Positions 27,901-40,889 of a DNA stretch of 64,000 bases are shown here, in pieces. The translations under genes were made by a program, and so were the position numbers. The stretch lies in the NCBI RefSeq assembly GCF_000327385.1, contig NW_008707001.1:4054382-4118381 (forward strand). The letters are read 5' to 3'. Within the stretch, counting starts at the first letter, position 1, and the number at the start of each line of letters is the position of its first letter. The notes under the pieces were generated by a model that was not told where the DNA came from, made no database searches, and saw only the letters and a list, made by a program, of their open reading frames with translations. Source of the DNA: Lottia gigantea. Lineage: Eukaryota > Mollusca > Gastropoda > Lottiidae.

Positions 27901-30900
27901 CTAATTCTCTGTTTCACTGAAAATTGGGTTGATGTAATATTTAAAACCTCATTACTGCCTCAACTTTTAAGTGATTTTTATTCCAATAGATATGCCCATA
28001 GATATAGGTGATGACTCTCTATGAGTCAAAGAAAGATCGTCCAATTCTGAACTCCGAATTCTTAAGATTTAAGAATATAATCAACTTCACTTCTCCTCAC
28101 TGGTCATGGTCTTGCATATTCACATGTTCATAGAAATTTTGTGTTATTATTTTGTAGCTATGAAGAATGAACAGTTTATGTCGTTAATAAGATTTTCAGA
28201 GGAATTGATGGATCAGTGTATGATAGCTGAAGCAGATAAAGATTTCTCTTCTGCTAAACATTATTGTGATACAGCTATTGGTAAGTTGCTAATTTCATCT
28301 CATGTCTAATCTGTGCATCAAATAGTTTTCCCTCGGATATTCTGCATGTTCCTTTATCAATTAATGTGAAAATATGACGTAATATTTTTTTTACAGGTTA
28401 TCTGAAGAATGCTATGGGATTAAAGAATTCAACACATCAAATGTTAACATTTGCCTCGAATCTCCATAGTTCGTGTGTGGTAAAAGCAAGAAATCTTCAT
28501 GCTATATTGTCCTCGAGATCCGACTCTAAACTTTCGCCAGCAAATGATTTAACAGGATCTACTGATAATAGGTATTTAGCTCGTTTATGTTTAAGAATTA
28601 TAGAATTGTTAAGGTTAAGCTAAGGAAGGCTGATCTTCGAAAGCATTGGCTCTAGCACAAGAAATCTTTGGGGAGATTCAAACCTTAACATCTAGCTGAG
28701 AAAACTTCAACATGCTACCAACAGAGCTCTCCTGTTATTGTATAAAAAAAAAAACCCAGTGTTTGATTTGATGGTTTTGATGCCTGGTTTGATCATGGTC
28801 TTATATCATATCTTTTTTTTTCCCTTTCTCCACCTCATTTCATTAAGATACCAAATTGCTGACAAAAGTCAAAAATTCTGATCTTGAGAATGTTTCATTA
28901 TTATTTTCTTTGTAGATCAAGTATCAACAGTACAGATTCTGATATTTCTAGAGCATCTCAAGACAGGACACGTCGCATCAACAGTTCCACAGAGACGTTA
29001 GATAGTCAAGATAAGGGTTACTCTGTTTCTCAATCAGTGAAACATTCTCCGTCTGGAGGACCTTTCAATACTGACCTGGATAGAACAAGACTACCAGATA
29101 ACTCTCGCAACTTGTCTCGAACATTATCTGATCATAATTCATCTAAAAGTGCTATAATTCATTCTCACACAGACAGTAACTCATCTTCTCGAACTTGTGT
29201 TCCATCTGGTCACGTTAGTCAGGGCTCACGTGACTCCACAATTTCTGGTCATATGAGTCAAAACTCTCGTGACTCAACCATATCAGGACATTTGAGTCAA
29301 AGTTCAACATTATCGAACAATAGTGAAATGTACGGATCTCTGCCCAGACGGACAAAAAATACTCAGTTATCAAAAGAAAATCAACAAGACCTATATCAAT
29401 CTTATTTAAGTAAACAAAAAGCATTAAATCAGGGTGTCGAACATTCGCGGACAGGATCTGGGTCAAGTACTTCTAATTCATTAGACGGAAGTGTTCATTC
29501 GGACAATAGTGGTTCAGATCCACAATTGCGTTCACATCTACGCAATCAACCCAGAATGAGCAAATCAGACATTCGCCAAATGTTACAGAAAAATATGGCA
29601 ATTAGGCAAGCAAATGGTCAGGGTCAAAACAATAATGGCATCAAAAGTTCTCCACCTGTTCAAAATATTCGAAATCAACAAAATGGCAGTCCAGTTCCAA
29701 ACATGGTACAGCAACAGTTTAGACAGCAACCACCAATGCGACCATTAGAGGTTGGTAAACCCCAGCAAGCAACCAGTAACACAACAACTACTTCTCTACC
29801 TTCAAACAATTTACATCCTACTGGTTTAAAACGTGGAGGACCAAAGCCACCAGTGTCTATTAAACCACAGACACCATTGAAACCATGTCTCAAACAAAAA
29901 CCTAGTAAATCGATGTCGACTAATCTGTCGAAGAGTTCCAACTGTTTGAATGTGTATGGTGGGAAACCACTGGAACGTTGCACGTCTCAGCCAGATTGCC
30001 AGAAACTTGTAGAGAATTATTCCTATTATAATCACCCAGGTACTTTACTAACACTGTTTATATCTTAAAACAAGCACATCAAGTAATTCGGGGCAGAGGC
30101 TATTTCACAGAATCGTATAAATTTTATCAGTCAATTCTCTTCCAAAACAATTTCATTGATTTCAAATTTAGTTTCATTAACCAGTTAGGTTGTTGGATAT
30201 TCTTAAAATCTTAAAATTTCATCTTCAAGATTTTGTGAAATTGCACCCTGGTCATTCGTCTTTTTACAAAAAAAAATTTTGACCCAAAGTTTTGAATACT
30301 TAATGTGCTAGTTTTTGTTTAAGTTTAATCCAAAGTTGTCTAAAGTCAAGTAAGCTAAAAGCTCAATTGCTTAAAGATCGATGCTCAGAGCTCATTGGAT
30401 TTAACTTGAACAATGTTGAATGAATTATAGTTTAACTGGATGTTTTTGATGCTAGTCCAATTGCATGTGATCTAAAAGCAGAGCTGTTCATTTGGTTGCA
30501 TTTGCAAGTCTTGTCTGATAGAACCTCCAAAATGTAATAGTTCTTGCTGAAAGAGTAGGAAGAATTGAAATGCATCATGATGTAGTTATTAAGGCTAGAA
30601 ATATCACCCCTAACATTGAAATGAACTCGTCTAGACATACTTAACACTGTACATTATTGATTGAAGCAAGCATGCATGGAAGAGTTCATAGATGAGTTGA
30701 GGGATGTCAAATACTATTTCCAGCCTTGTTTGTTATTTTGATTGTCTTTCTACTAACATGTTCTCTAACTAACTAGCAATAACCTCATATATTCATAGAT
30801 ATTATCTTAGCTAGCTTAAAATATAATATACAGTATTATGCGCTAGGTTAGCTTAGAATTCTTAAAAGGCCCAAAGCTTAAAAATGGAAAAAAAAAAGAT

Positions 30901-32673
30901 TTATATTTCAAATGAAAGCATTGTCAAAATTTCTAATTCAATACTTTTTCCTTGCTTTAGGGGATAAATTCTCAAATCCATTGTTTTTGACACGAGAACG
31001 AGGACTACGCTCCTCCTCAGCAGTAAGTATTTGATATCTGCATGTTTGCTGTAGTCATTGCCGCTTACTGCTTATTGGTTATTTTGCTTCCTTTTTTTTA
31101 TGGCCAAGTTTTATTTAAAAGGAATTTAAACTTTTAATTGTATGTATATGTGTGAATTTATTTCTCTTATTTTTGGTTTTACCATTTATTTTTAAAACCA
31201 GGCTTTCTTAACATTTTTTGAAAATTGCAGATGCTTATTTAAATTTTTTTTTGAGTATCAAGAAGCTTTCACCCTGTCGTTTATTGCATGCTATGGCTTT
31301 TATTATAACTGTTCTTTTATGTTGTCTAACATTTAACATAGTCCTTTCTGTTTATCTTTCAAATGAGCCCCTTTACCGCATTGATAAATTTTAAAAACAA
31401 TAGATGTGGGGTTGAATACTTGAGCCCTTTTTGAAACAAAGATGTGAGACACCCTTCCCATGTGTTCCATACTTTTCGACTCATTAAAGGGCACTTGCCA
31501 CTGGGTTTGTTTTAACGACCCATTTGATTTCATTTTTGTGGTAAAGGGTCACATTTCTAACACCATTCATACAATGTTTCTGGCATCATCAGCTGGTAGG
31601 CTTTCAGTTATTTTTATTTTTGGATTATTCCCCTTTAACCAGAGGATGTTCAGGTTTGAGAGAAGTAGATGTTTTAATTACCTTTATTAATTAAATAGTT
31701 CATTAATCACCATCACTGCTTTGTCTCTATTTTTTAGCTTTTAAACTTGCTTTTTAAAGCTTTATTTGTCTCTAATACATGTTTCATTTGTCTGAGTAAT
31801 CATTTCAATAATCAGTCACAAATTGGTGCAGGGATTTGGCACTTAAATTATGAAATGAGAAAAGAAATATCTGACAAAAACATTATTAAATTCAATCAAA
31901 AAAATTGAATTTTCAGTTTTTTTCTCTTTTATCATGATTAATGTGTCAAATCCTGTCATATTTTTCAATATTTAACAATAAGGGATATGCTATGATGAGG
32001 ATAAACAGCTCCAAATAGTACCAGTACTTTAATGAATTTAATTGCTTTACTTATAATTTCATTTTATTAATTTCAGAGTCAGCCAGATCTTAGAAATATA
32101 GATGATGAAAACTTTGGAAGAAACGGATTAAAATCAGATAACATCATAGACTCAAGTGATGAGGATGCTAAAAAGTTAAATGTGCGAGCATTAGCATCAC
32201 GATTCGAGACCACCACTAGTCTGACTACGAACTCTTCTAGTAAACCTGCGACAGACAATGTGAGGCCACACGTTGGTCATCGTGTTCGCAGCAAATCAGA
32301 ATCCTCATCGACAGTGAAAAAACCTAAATCAGTGCTATCGAAAAATAAAAACAAGAATTCACGTCCGAGAAAATCTGTGACATTTTCGGAAAATCTTGCT
32401 TCAGTAGCAGGGATAGACTTCAGTGATTACAACACGGAAAAGTCGAACGCTTTGGTAATGGACGATCATGCGTATTTTAGTGATGATGATGATCGAAGGC
32501 CATTAGGACATCATAATGATGAAGATATAGACAGTAACAATAGTGATGAATCTCCCCCAATTGGCATGGGGCCAGGATTCTGTCAACTCTGTCAGAAAAA
32601 AGGAATTGAAATTGATGAAAATTATTGTTCCAAATGTCGTTTTTATATGCATCGCTTTATGCCATCCAGTTAA
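9902..32673 (+). CDS. USP54: USP53/USP54-type ubiquitin carboxyl-terminal hydrolase (5' partial)
   Basis: Exons: 9902-9994, 14079-14213, 17526-17639, 22410-22489, 22616-22721, 23468-23528, 23857-23951, 24997-25146, 25550-25697, 26108-27640, 27824-27895, 28158-28280, 28397-28571, 28916-30039, 30961-31022, 32077-32673. All phases agree and give 1,555 residues in the window. Residues 1-325 are the USP catalytic fold: [11 protein letters not shown] right after the missing Cys box, [13 protein letters not shown], zinc-finger cysteines (CPCG, GNCGG), the His box YYGKHYST and YFDDA. These match USP53/USP54 most closely. Human work first called the pair inactive; later work reports K63-directed deubiquitinase activity. 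After residue 325 comes low-complexity Ser/Asn/Gln/Pro-rich sequence, interrupted at about 863-962 by a helical MIT-like segment ([20 protein letters not shown]). The length fits USP54 (about 1,680) better than USP53 (about 1,070), so the symbol is tentative. The start codon and catalytic Cys lie outside what I can see, probably upstream of the window. Confidence 0.9.
12387..12489. mobile_element. hAT-like MITE
   Basis: About 103 bp, much more GC-rich than its surroundings. The ends are inverted: CAGTAGCAGAGCC on the left, and on the right the inverse of CAGTGGCGGAGCT. CAGTGGCGGA-type ends are characteristic of hAT transposons. The 8-bp flanks ATTTAATA and CTTTGATA match at six positions, a decayed target duplication. 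It contains an inner C/G-rich foldback and no coding capacity. Confidence 0.7.
16161..16421. repeat. Diverged direct duplication in a USP intron
   Basis: The segment TAACTTATCATTAGGAGATC through AACCATTCAAATTCTCTATAAC to TATGCACAT (about 16161-16262) is repeated at about 16304-16421 with small insertions. Confidence 0.8.
20311..20328. promoter_or_regulatory. Perfect 18-bp palindrome
   Basis: CACGTTAACGTTAACGTG is its own reverse complement and contains two overlapping GTTAAC units. It lies in a large USP intron. It may be a dimeric transcription-factor site or chance; nothing else supports a role. Confidence 0.4.
21330..21584. repeat. Direct duplication of about 95 bp in a USP intron
   Basis: Copies at about 21336-21424 and 21489-21582 share CTCACTGTCCTAAA, AGTAAATATGT, AATGAAT and AAGGTAAAT, then GGTCA and GCCAGGTGGTGGTTGA. 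The offset is about 157 bp. A GA-rich and CT-rich spacer with a (GA)n run separates them. Confidence 0.85.
23657..23775 (-). mobile_element. tRNA-derived SINE relic, copy 1
   Basis: Read on the minus strand, an A-box-like AATAGCTCAGTTGGTAGCG is followed about 50 nt later by a B-box-like GTGGGTTTGAATCC. A shared 3' part follows (GCCAATGGTTTTGGAGAATC). The copy at 28628 has the same arrangement and a related 3' part, so these belong to one family. It lies in a USP intron, antisense to the gene. Confidence 0.7.
25742..25836. mobile_element. Small foldback (MITE-like) element in a USP intron
   Basis: The ends GGCCTCATATTCTGAAAACG and, inverted from the right, GGCTACATATTCTTGAAACG pair over about 22 bp with few mismatches. 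The total is about 95 bp with no coding capacity. The family was not identified. Confidence 0.6.
27990..28007 (+). CDS. Possible 18-nt microexon of the USP53/54 gene
   Basis: Between the exon ending at 27895 and the one starting at 28158 lies an AG-flanked 18-nt segment followed by GTGATG. It enters and leaves in phase 1, like both neighbours, and would add six residues (DMPIDI). The flanking exons also join correctly without it, so it would be an optional cassette. The donor is weak. Low confidence without transcript data. Confidence 0.3.
28628..28740 (-). mobile_element. tRNA-derived SINE relic, copy 2
   Basis: On the minus strand, GAGAGCTCTGTTGGTAGCAT resembles a tRNA A box and AAGGTTTGAATCTCC a B box. 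The 3' part GCCAATGCTTTCGAAGATC matches copy 1 at 23657. It is more degraded and lies in the intron between the USP exons ending at 28571 and starting at 28916. Confidence 0.65.
28916..30039 (+). CDS. USP53/54 large C-terminal exon with internal peptide repeat
   Basis: This is an exon of the USP gene, listed for its content. It encodes about 375 residues of Ser/Asn/Gln-rich, presumably disordered sequence. Near 29205-29310 it carries a degenerate 13-residue repeat, two full copies and one partial ([34 protein letters not shown]). Further on are basic-proline stretches ([20 protein letters not shown]) that look like linear-motif or SH3-type ligands. The acceptor is in phase 2 and the donor in phase 1, both consistent with the neighbours. 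Confidence 0.8.
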
Positions 32674-33656
32674 ATATTGTGCCTTTTGTGGAATCTTTCA
32701 AAAATCGTCATTTCGTCCTATCAGAAATTATTCTTCGAATTTTTACATAAATTTTCTATTTATTGAAATTAATAAATTTTTACTATGCTACTGCAATATG
32801 TTGTGAATCCATGTTTTCTAATTTATTAGAGACTATTTGATAGCACTTGTTATTTTTGCACTGTGACTGTTTACTGTCTATAGAAATTGTATATAGTTTG
32901 AAAAATGAAATAGTACATGCCTGTAGAAGGGAGTTGGAGAGCCAATTGGACTAAATAATGTGACATTATATGTTAGGATGAGGGAATGATAACTAGCCAG
33001 TAATTACCCACCCAAACCTTGGCCCCTCATCTCCACCGTCAATATCCTTTAATGGGCATGTAAGATCTGGATTTAAATTCTGCTTGATAATTTCTGATTT
33101 TGAACAAAACAAAATGAAAAACCATTCAGTTACAATTAACATCATAAGAATAAATCTCAGAATTGTTAAACTGAATTGAAATCTGGGTCTAAATATGTGG
33201 AATCTTCTGCATTGACTTAAATTAAGTCATAAAGAACATAAAGAACACTATTTATCATTAATATATGTTTTGTTTTAACATAAAACATGTCATTTAATGA
33301 CTTCATTCATTGTCTTTGTAGAAGGCCAAAGATCTGAATTATTGTAAAAAGGATGTAAAACTCCATTTTACTTCATTTCAAGAATTGTACATATCATCTT
33401 TTCAATTTGTTATATTTTGTGTAATTTTTGTCAGATTTTTTGTATAAATTTGCTAAATTTGTAAAGAATGTAAGTTATATATTATAAGATATATTTTCAG
33501 ACATATAGATCATAATTGTTAATCAATTTATCAATGTGATCTAGTCTATGTCAATCTTTTGTCCTTTTTGACAGAAAAACGTCCAAGAATTTCCATTATC
33601 ATTTGTTGGAGTGAATTTAAATTATTTTATTTATGTTAAATAGAAAAGAGAAATGA

Positions 33657-33662
33657 AATAAA
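33657..33662 (+). terminator. Candidate polyadenylation signal for the USP gene
   Basis: AATAAA about 985 nt after the stop codon at 32673. Other hexamers exist further downstream, so the choice is a guess. Confidence 0.3.
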
Positions 33663-34537
33663 AATAGAAATACTCCATTCTAAATGAAATCAAAACTTGG
33701 GATATTTTGTAACGTCACTTTAAAGAAAGGCAGCATTGTCCGATAAGGGCAAGATTAAAAACTTTGATCATCTAAAAACTGCCATTCATTCAAAAAATAA
33801 TGTCATGAATTATTAAGAATAAGAATCATATCATTATTCAGCATAATAACATCATCATCGGGCTAAATTCAAACCTGTTACACGCCAAAAATGCCCTAAA
33901 TATCACAAGTATGTTCAGACAGTTTTAAACTTCATTCAGACTCAGCTGGCAAACAAATGGAAATTTACATTTCAAATTCGAAATTTCTTGAAAATTCAAA
34001 GAATGATCCAAATTTTGATTCACATAATGGATTATTCCTTATATAAACCTTGTTTTTCATTCATCCATCCATTCATTCATTCCATGTTATGATCATTCCA
34101 ATGTGTTCTGTCATATCATATTATCATATCATTATTATCAACCCAGCTGTTAGAATTTGTTGCTTATTTCAAATTTATAAATAAAATATATGAAAAATAG
34201 CCTACAGTTTGTTGTGGTTTTTGCAGATCAAATAAAATGAAAATGCAAATAATGAAGATCTGCCCTTTCATAATGAATATCCAATTTTAATGGACAAATG
34301 GTTCGAAAAGCAGCAATAAATTTGCTCCTCTCACAGAATAGGAGAGATTTATCTAACAAATTTCAAACTCAAAGGCCAATCTTCACTGCCTGCTCCAACT
34401 CTATATACAGTGCCTTCTGTTGGATAGTACCTTGTTACCTTTCAACCACACTAATCTCTATATAACTTCATTTACTTCCCCTTCATACTATACAAGAAAC
34501 TGTCCAAATTACAAATCTAACTTTAAACTCTTAACTA

Positions 34538-34693
34538 AAAATTACCCACTATGAGTGAATACAGTTATACTGAGTTATACTTTGTCAGGGGGTTATTTCA
34601 GGGTTTTCAACCTTTTTCTTTCTTTTACCCCTTTCAATAGGAAAAGGTTGAAAACAGATTCATTTAACTGTATTCACTCACAGTGGATAATTT
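34538..34693. mobile_element. MITE-like long hairpin between USP and alpha-tubulin genes
   Basis: The left arm begins AAATTACCCACTATGAGTG and the right arm, read on the other strand, AAATTATCCACTGTGAGTG. Both continue with AATACAGTTA and then GTTTTCAACCTTTT. The left arm carries about 30 extra bp in the middle. About 155 bp, non-coding; an open reading frame across it is accidental. Confidence 0.7.
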
Positions 34694-35276
34694 CTTGCAA
34701 AAGAAATAATTTTAAATTCACCCAGGTTGTATTAGTAAAAGATGACAAGTTACCCCAGGCTGAAAACCCCCCTTTACTGAGCTATATAGTGATTACTTTA
34801 GCTAGCAGTATAAGGGAGATAACTACATTTAATTAGTTAATTCCTGAGCACTAAATATGCATGAAAGTGCAGGATTTGATTTTAGCACTTAAAATAGAAA
34901 ATAGCTCAAGAATAGCCCCAAAATAGCCTCTATGTGAGAAAACAGCAGAAAAATTGCAAAATTAGTTCAAACTTTTCTATCTATAGGTCAATTTTCAGCT
35001 ATTTTTAATCCTTAGAATTGAAACAGAATCCCTACTTAATGATAATCAATTGTTCAATTGGACATGCTGTCATGTGTGATTGATATTTTTCTCGCTTGTT
35101 TGGGAGAAACCAGAGCATGAACTCCCATCATATATCAAATTTGATTACAGGTGTATAAACATAAACACGAAACAAATATATGTAGCTTTTGTGAGTTTCA
35201 ATGACGTGTGACATTGGTCTTAGTTCCATTCGGTAAGCGAGGTTAACGAAGGTTACCAAAGGCACGCGCAAAATAG

Positions 35277-35282
35277 CACGTG
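35277..35282 (+). promoter_or_regulatory. E-box CACGTG upstream of the alpha-tubulin TATA box
   Basis: Perfect palindromic CACGTG 14 bp upstream of the TATA element. This is the bHLH-class site (USF/MYC type). Function is inferred from position only. Confidence 0.35.
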
Positions 35283-35295
35283 ACCTAGTCGACCT

Positions 35296-35303
35296 TATAA
35301 ATA
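35296..35303 (+). promoter_or_regulatory. TATA box of the alpha-tubulin gene
   Basis: TATAAATA lies about 100 bp upstream of the ATG in a locally GC-richer region. Transcription would start about 30 bp downstream, near 35325-35335, giving a 5' UTR of about 70 nt. It is the clearest core promoter in the window, as expected for a highly expressed cytoskeletal gene. Confidence 0.7.
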
Positions 35304-35396
35304 CGACCAGCGACAGCGCACAGTTTAGTTCACTTTACACTCAAGCAGGCTTTCTCATCTGAAGCTACCGGCGAGGATATCTGAGTATTTTTGAAA

Positions 35397-37313
<1,917 letters not shown>

Positions 37314-37345
37314 AGGTGGCAACTACAACTCTTTCGCTTTCAGTA

Positions 37346-37351
37346 ATTAAA
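37346..37351 (+). terminator. Candidate polyadenylation signal of alpha-tubulin
   Basis: ATTAAA 33 nt after the stop codon. This would give a very short 3' UTR. Confidence 0.4.
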
Positions 37352-38134
37352 GAAATTTATATGCATTTATAATCTTTGAAGTAATTTTGAGAGTTTTCTA
37401 TCCTAGCTTTTTTCATGTGTATTAGGGCACCCTGGCATCCATTTGCACCATTCTTATTTTAAGTCTTGACACCTGTGCCTTATAATTCCACTAAAACTAA
37501 ACATTTTATACGTAGCTATGGCAAAGGTCCCAAGATATCCCAATGACAACTCTTCCTTTCTTGATACCCCAACATATATAGAAAAGACTTAGAAAAAGAA
37601 AAGAAATTTCTAGTTTGAAGTATATTTCTATTCTACAATTTAAATCTCAACCCATAAAATGTCTAAGAATTGTAAATTTGAGGGGGCAAATATCTGAGAG
37701 TTTACATATATAGCTCATTGAATGATCAACACTACCAGTTCTTCAGTTAAACTTTCCCCTGAATTAATTTCGTCCAGTGATTAGTACAAATGAATATCCC
37801 AAAGAATTTGAAGCCAGTCTAGACAAAGGGAGATAATATGGGAACTTAAAACTAAACGACCAGACAATATAACAATTGGTAAAGAGCAGTATATTAAAAT
37901 GAAATTGTAAAGCATACCATATATAAATATAAAACAATACACAAAGGATGAAATTAATATATGCACTAAACAAACAAAACAGTTTTCATCTGTAGGACTC
38001 CTCTTCACTATTTCAAGCTATTGCAACCTTTGGCTTATATTGTTACTCAAATAGCCACCTTTCTTGTGTCACGCAAGTTTATGGATGCAGCAATTTAATT
38101 GTACGCTAGCATATACAGTAAGGCCTTGAAAAAA

Positions 38135-38172
38135 GAAAGTCTAAACACTAAGCCATGATGTTTAGTCTTTCT
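38135..38172. repeat. Short hairpin in the intergenic region
   Basis: GAAAGTCTAAAC and GTTTAGTCTTTC are near-perfect inverted copies (one mismatch) around a 14-nt loop. It could be an RNA or DNA hairpin between the two 3' UTRs. No function is known. Confidence 0.45.
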
Positions 38173-38586
38173 GTTGAGGGCACTGATTGGCTGTATTCAA
38201 TGCTGTACAATCTAATTGTTGCATTCAGTGATAAGAAATGCAGATATTTGAGTTAAGGTATAAACCGAAATTCGAAATAGCTTGACATTATGAAGATGAG
38301 TAGGACTGAACATACTAGTGTTCAGTTAAGATAAAACAGTTCAAGATGATATCATACAGACACAGATTTTGCCACATTTTCAAATTTTTACTTCCCATGG
38401 GGAATTAACCTAAATTGTCATGTCTAAGTTAAGGACGTATCAAATAGACTAAAAACACATAGAAATAATGACCACAGCTACGTAAAATGCAATACACATT
38501 AGTAGATCAAAATGTGTACATGAATTTTGAGAGATTATCCAAAACTGGATAATATGGCTGTCCCAAAAGCACTTGTTCATTCATTC

Positions 38587-38592
38587 TTTATT
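38587..38592 (-). terminator. Candidate polyadenylation signal of RING2
   Basis: AATAAA on the minus strand about 250 nt after the RING2 stop codon at 38839. Confidence 0.4.
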
Positions 38593-38838
38593 AACCTAAT
38601 GCACTCAATAGATCAAACCTTGGCAGTGAAAAAAGACCTCATTAAAAAATCTTTCCCAATCTGGGACACTTAGTATGTGACAATATGGATAAAATCTCTT
38701 ATCATGGTCATAATTCAATTTCATTCTCTTCACAACACAATTTCACATACACCTTCGTTAAATAAACTCATTCCACATTCTCTATTTCAGAGTACCTTGT
38801 ATATTAATGGTAATCCATGAATTCAAATTTAAATCGTC

Positions 38839-40577
38839 TCAGTTTTTGTCTCCTGGTTTTCTAGGAGGCGCTGTATCTTGTCTCTTATAGAACATTTCTA
38901 AAGGTTTATTCACTTTCCAGTAACGTTCATTGACTTGACTTAATGTCATACTGCCACCTAATACACTGTAGTTGTAAGGGGAGGAAGCAATATAAATGGA
39001 ATATTTATCGTCTGGAGTTGCTGTTTCTGAAAGAAAAGGACACTAATTAAACAAGAATTTACTTATTGACAACAGATGACACAGACATTAAGCTTATAGA
39101 AGAACTCAAAGGTATCTGAATAAATTTGAACAGCATTCATTTTAGCAACTCAAACAGGCATATCTGTAACGGTACCTCAATATTTTCATATTTACTACAA
39201 TACTTAAAATATCTTACGAGGTTAAAAATTTAAGAAATAAGTTTGAGTAAGGCGTTTTTGTCTTCATGTCTTCAAGGACAAAATTCACAACCCCATATTT
39301 TGGAGTTAATTATAACTGTTCAAAATTAATAAATACTAATTACTTACTACTGTCACTGGACTGTGCTTCCAATGAGAGACGAATAGCTAAATATTTAGAC
39401 AGATGATCAACTGAAATTAAAAGATAATATTGAATTAATATTTTAGATTGAAAATTCACATAAATCAAAACTAGAGAAGATTCTAAATTTCCCTTTATAG
39501 CAGCTTCAATACCTTGCTTTTTTAGCACTAGGGTTCAACCCATTAGATTCAGCCAGAAGATTGATGGCCTAATATAAATAAGCAATATCAATTTTAGGAC
39601 TATGATGGGCCTTCCTAGAATGCCTAAGCATATCAACTTAATCCATCATGTGCCAAATATTCCCTCTTATTTTGGCTTTATTAGTAGGCCTACTGGTATT
39701 TCAAAATGTCTAATGTCTACAAACCTGTAGCATTTGCTGTAGTTTTGATGTATCTTGTCAAATTTTCGTCTTCTTCTTCCTCCTCATCTTCTGAATCTGG
39801 ATATGGTTTAAAAACTAGTTCAATGTCTCCTACAGTTGTCTCTGGGGGTAACTCAGGAACTGTTTCTGAGGTTGTACTTCCTTCCCCAGCACTTGAATCA
39901 TCAGAGTAAATTTTAGCTCGCTTCTTTGGTGTTGTATCATTAGATGTTGAACCCTCTTGATCGCCATCCATGTCTGTTTTATGGCTGTGACTTGGACTTG
40001 AAGCAACTTCTGCATCAATGCTTCCATTTGAAGCACCATTGATGCCATTTTCTTCAGGCATGGGCTCACTCTCTCCGTCACCATTTTGACTGACATCTGG
40101 TGCATGTTTTCTCACTCTTTGGGCTCTGTTCATGGCCTGCAATCTCAACCCTTCTTCAATACTGAGGGTGAGGGATGCAGTGTTATGATGTTTTCCAATA
40201 TTTGCCAAAACCATCTCTTGATGGGCTTCATATTCATCTCTGCTAGGATAGATCTTTGATATCAATGCATCAAAATTTGGATCTGGTCGCAAGGATCTCT
40301 TGGATACCAATTTCTTTCTGCACGTTGGGCATTCCTTATTTCCACTTCTCAAGGCTGTAATGATGCATTCTTGGCAGAATCTGTGTAAACATTCTTTTGT
40401 GGTCATCGTACTTTTCAACATATCCAGACATATTGGACACATTAATTCACTATGGAGACTTCTTGGAGAAACTGCTATCTCAGTGTTATCGGTAATTGCT
40501 TCCTGTGGGGTTCTATGAAGCTCATAGAGGCTTAATTCCCATGTTTTACTGGGAGCATTGGCTATTTCGTTAGCCAT
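38839..40577 (-). CDS. RNF2: RING1/RNF2 Polycomb E3 ubiquitin ligase
   Basis: Minus-strand exons 40577-39725, 39410-39348 and 39026-38839 join in phases 1 and 1 and encode 367 residues (human RNF2 336, RING1 406). The N-terminal half has the RING1/2 signature [20 protein letters not shown] followed by a C3HC4 RING at about residues 48-86 ([21 protein letters not shown]) and the conserved [18 protein letters not shown] tail. A divergent acidic, Ser-rich linker follows. The C-terminal RAWUL ubiquitin-like domain starts near [11 protein letters not shown] and continues with [23 protein letters not shown] and [13 protein letters not shown]. The protein is the catalytic core of PRC1, mono-ubiquitylating histone H2A with a PCGF partner. 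The start is the first ATG of the conserved frame and sits 312 bp from the divergent E4F1 start. Animals other than vertebrates usually have a single RING1/2 gene. Confidence 0.96.
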
Positions 40578-40889
40578 TTTGGATTTGTTGTTTTCGTCGA
40601 TAATGGTTTGGAGCTTTGTTGACGGGGCTAATTCAAAATAACTTAAAAAATTCCTTCAATAAACTGAAAGAAATTCAAAATTTTTATGTCTGAGCATAAT
40701 ATAACACTGTATAAATAATGTGGCATTTATACAAGACAAATATTTCTTTACATTTCCATTAACTTATTAATGAAGAGGATTTATGAATAGTTATTTTTGA
40801 ATTGCTCCCTGTCTATATTCTGACGGAGATTGACGGAAACTCACGCGGAAAGCAAACTTACTTCGTGGTTGTCGCAAAGCAAAATTGCC
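40578..40889. promoter_or_regulatory. Divergent promoter shared by RING2 and E4F1
   Basis: Only 312 bp separate the two start codons on opposite strands, so both 5' UTRs and both promoters must fit here or overlap. No TATA element is obvious, and the direct repeat TGACGGAGA/TGACGGAAA lies near 40821-40840. A bidirectional promoter is inferred from spacing alone. Confidence 0.65.

Larger units (their letters stand above)
32674..35295. other. USP 3' UTR and intergenic region before alpha-tubulin
   Basis: Follows the USP stop codon. It is AT-rich with no supported coding exon. Possible polyadenylation hexamers for the USP transcript include AATAAA at 33657-33662 and near 34180. A hairpin element occupies about 34538-34693 and is listed separately. 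The end of the stretch becomes more GC-rich towards the tubulin promoter. Confidence 0.6.
37314..38838. other. Convergent 3' ends of alpha-tubulin and RING2
   Basis: 1.5 kb between two stop codons that face each other. It holds both 3' UTRs, with ATTAAA at 37346-37351 on + for tubulin and AATAAA on the minus strand at 38587-38592 for RING2. A short inverted repeat sits at about 38135-38172. No coding sequence is supported. Confidence 0.7.

Noticed and set aside
34555-34836. 93-codon open frame on the + strand
   Set aside because: Runs through both arms of the hairpin element at 34538-34693 and has no similarity.
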